DNA from: a gamma proteobacterium symbiont of Lucinoma myriamae
Lineage (GTDB): Bacteria; Pseudomonadota; Gammaproteobacteria; GRL18
Direction: 5' to 3'
DNA: 8,363 nucleotides
Assembly (NCBI GenBank): GCA_025655635.1
Contig: JAHXIM010000311.1
Location: forward strand, 1-8,363
Part shown: positions 6,863 through 8,363 of the stretch, piece after piece
Layout: the number at the start of each line of letters is the position of its first letter
Numbering within the stretch: the stretch's first letter is position 1
Notes under the pieces: model-generated
Databases searched by the model: none
What the model saw: only the letters and a program-made list of their open reading frames with translations
What the model was told of the DNA's origin: nothing
Program-made: the position numbers and the translations under genes

Positions 6863-8203
6863 TTAGAAATTCCAACCGTAAGCAATACCAAATGCATCTT
6901 GAGACATTTTGATATCGGCTTCGCCTGGAGCACCACCAGTACCAAAGAATGCTGGAATAGAGTTACTACCCTTAACTTTTTCTTTAAAGGCATGCATATA
7001 GAACATAGAGATTTCACTTTGATTTGGAAGAACATATGTCATACCAATAGTTGCATGATCTTCAATAACTGCTGGCACTAAGATATTGAAAAGAGTTTGG
7101 TCTTTATCAATCGGTTGGTCTGCATGGCTATAACCAGCACGTAGGGTCAATTGGCTATTCACTTGATATTCCGCACCTAACTTGTAGACCGTCATATCAT
7201 CCCAGCCAAAACCTGAACCATTATTGTCACCCAACTGCTTACCAGGTGCTATCATACAATCACCAGGTGCCACTCCCGAACACATTCCAGATTGAATAGA
7301 ATTTCCAATGGACTTAACATCACTATAGTTAATTTGCTGAACATCAAAAGCTAACATAAGCTGATCCGTTGCCTGGAAAGCTAAACCAATTCCATAATTC
7401 TCAGGGACATCTAAACTTCCATCCTCTGCAAGCAGGCCTGAATAATCATCCATCTCATCCATATCGATTTCTGAGTTATAGACCACACCAACAGTTAATT
7501 GATCAGTTAACTGTCCCTGCCAACCCAAAGAAAGACCAAAGCCCCAGGCATCATCTCGACCTTTATCAGCTACGCTACCAGGATTAGAGGAAAAGTTAGA
7601 ATTATCAAAGTTACTGAGTCCCCATGCTTTAAATTGTTGGTATGCCACTTGTAATGAAACACCAACTGAATGCTTATCATTAATTTTATAGGATAATGTC
7701 GGTAATATTCTCACCTGTTCAAGATTAATACCTGTTGTGGAAGGGTAACCACCTGGAGACATCATATCAGTCTGATCATACATCCACATATTATCATAAT
7801 TTTTGTTCATACCACCAGTTCCCACAACAGTAAGACCCACTGACATGTCATCACTTAACATATAGTTAAAGCCACCTTCGGGGATATAAAACGGCCCATC
7901 ATTGTTGCCGGTACCGTCAAAATTTGGAGGGTTTCCAGGCCCAGCCGCGTGTCCACTAATCACAGCAGCACGATCTGGATCAAACATCTGAATACCAAAA
8001 TCAAAACGATTGCCGACACGGACCATTGCTGCCGGATTATCTGCAGCAGAAACAGCGTGATCAGCGATAGCAATACCAGCACCGGCACGGCCATTAGATT
8101 TAGTACCATTACCCATCATAAACATACCATTAGTTGCCATGGCGGTGGTTGGTAATAAGATTGCTGCGAATACTGCAGCGGATAGAAGACGATTATTCAT
8201 CAT
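6863..8203 (-). CDS. FadL/TodX-family outer-membrane channel for hydrophobic compounds
   Basis: A 446-residue precursor with signal peptide 1-23 (cleavage AMA/TNG). The mature protein starts with the FadL-family N-terminal hatch region: TNGMFMMGNGTKSNGRAGAG, then the conserved pattern of alanines and NPAAM (about 56-60). The rest alternates amphipathic strands and polar loops, as expected of the 14-stranded FadL barrel, and ends in the aromatic terminal strand AYGWNF. Length is usual for the family. Such proteins let long-chain fatty acids or aromatic/aliphatic hydrocarbons cross the outer membrane by lateral diffusion; the substrate here is not readable. Two cysteines (C308 and C316) lie close together in one loop and could form a disulfide. 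AAGGAG (8220-8215) lies 11 nt before the ATG at 8203; a second ATG follows directly. A strong terminator follows, so it is probably monocistronic. Confidence 0.9.
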   Translation of the reverse strand: MMNNRLLSAAVFAAILLPTTAMATNGMFMMGNGTKSNGRAGAGIAIADHAVSAADNPAAMVRVGNRFDFGIQMFDPDRAAVISGHAAGPGNPPNFDGTGNNDGPFYIPEGGFNYMLSDDMSVGLTVVGTGGMNKNYDNMWMYDQTDMMSPGGYPSTTGINLEQVRILPTLSYKINDKHSVGVSLQVAYQQFKAWGLSNFDNSNFSSNPGSVADKGRDDAWGFGLSLGWQGQLTDQLTVGVVYNSEIDMDEMDDYSGLLAEDGSLDVPENYGIGLAFQATDQLMLAFDVQQINYSDVKSIGNSIQSGMCSGVAPGDCMIAPGKQLGDNNGSGFGWDDMTVYKLGAEYQVNSQLTLRAGYSHADQPIDKDQTLFNILVPAVIEDHATIGMTYVLPNQSEISMFYMHAFKEKVKGSNSIPAFFGTGGAPGEADIKMSQDAFGIAYGWNF

Positions 8204-8214
8204 TTTTACTTGAG

Positions 8215-8220
8215 CTCCTT
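8215..8220 (-). promoter_or_regulatory. Strong Shine-Dalgarno of the FadL-family gene
   Basis: AAGGAG on the minus strand, 11 nt from the ATG at 8203 and 14 nt from the adjacent ATG at 8200. It is the best ribosome site in the window and favours the first of the two ATG codons. Confidence 0.7.
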
Positions 8221-8291
8221 CAAAAAACTATTATGTGTCAGTCAATAAATCATCAGTACAATTCCATATTACTTAGTCGATCCTAAAAAAA

Positions 8292-8319
8292 GATAATCAT
8301 CATGAATCGATAGATTATC
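8292..8319. promoter_or_regulatory. Dyad upstream of the FadL-family gene, candidate regulator site
   Basis: GATAATC (8292-8298) and GATTATC (8313-8319) are perfect inverted repeats whose centres are 21 bp apart, about two helical turns. They lie about 90-115 nt upstream of the start codon. The surrounding sequence is AT-rich and I see no convincing -35/-10 pair, so the placement relative to the promoter is unknown. Confidence 0.3.
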
Positions 8320-8363
8320 GTACAACATTAATTGTAATTTTATTGTTCCTGATCAAATTGTTA

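Noticed and set aside
6835..7035. Minus-strand open frame of 66 codons overlapping the 3' end of the FadL-type gene
   Set aside because: It lies in another frame inside the channel gene and shows no signal peptide, motif or ribosome site.

Overview
The window is AT-rich, and every supportable gene lies on the minus strand, so transcription runs from the right end to the left. The gene content (a close PerM homologue, a FadL/TodX-type outer-membrane channel, a DUF3108 envelope protein and signal peptides of ordinary Gram-negative type) points to a gammaproteobacterium. I cannot name the genus from sequence alone. There is no rRNA, tRNA, CRISPR array, phage or transposase gene.

In transcription order: (1) 8203-6863, a FadL-family outer-membrane channel with a strong ribosome binding site and its own strong intrinsic terminator (6799-6834). 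(2) 6731-5784, a secreted protein of unknown function with its own upstream region, including a 16-bp palindrome, and a weaker hairpin terminator behind it. (3) 5585-1 appears to be one operon started by a good sigma70-type promoter at 5647-5675: a membrane-anchored GTPase with a DUF697-like C-terminus, a second soluble-looking GTPase of the same type whose GTG start overlaps the previous stop, a small conserved-looking protein of unknown function, perM (AI-2E/PerM-family membrane protein), and a DUF3108 exported protein.

Two things break this otherwise tight operon. Between the second GTPase and the small protein sits a ~168-bp non-coding element with nested inverted repeats, flanked by a perfect 8-bp direct repeat (ACTTTTTA). 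It looks like a MITE. Removing it and one copy of the repeat leaves only about 18 nt between the two genes. At the left end, the DUF3108 gene carries two apparent single-base deletions, both in four-base homopolymer runs. Restoring one base at each joins three frames into one open frame that runs off the window, with a DPLSLIYLLR segment typical of the family. This is either a decaying gene or a sequencing artefact.

The least understood content is the tandem pair of GTPases, one with two N-terminal membrane helices and one without, together with the small protein downstream, and the unknown secreted protein next to the FadL channel. I see no clear evidence of a complete novel defence or mobile system. 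The GTPase pair is the best candidate for an undercharacterised functional unit.
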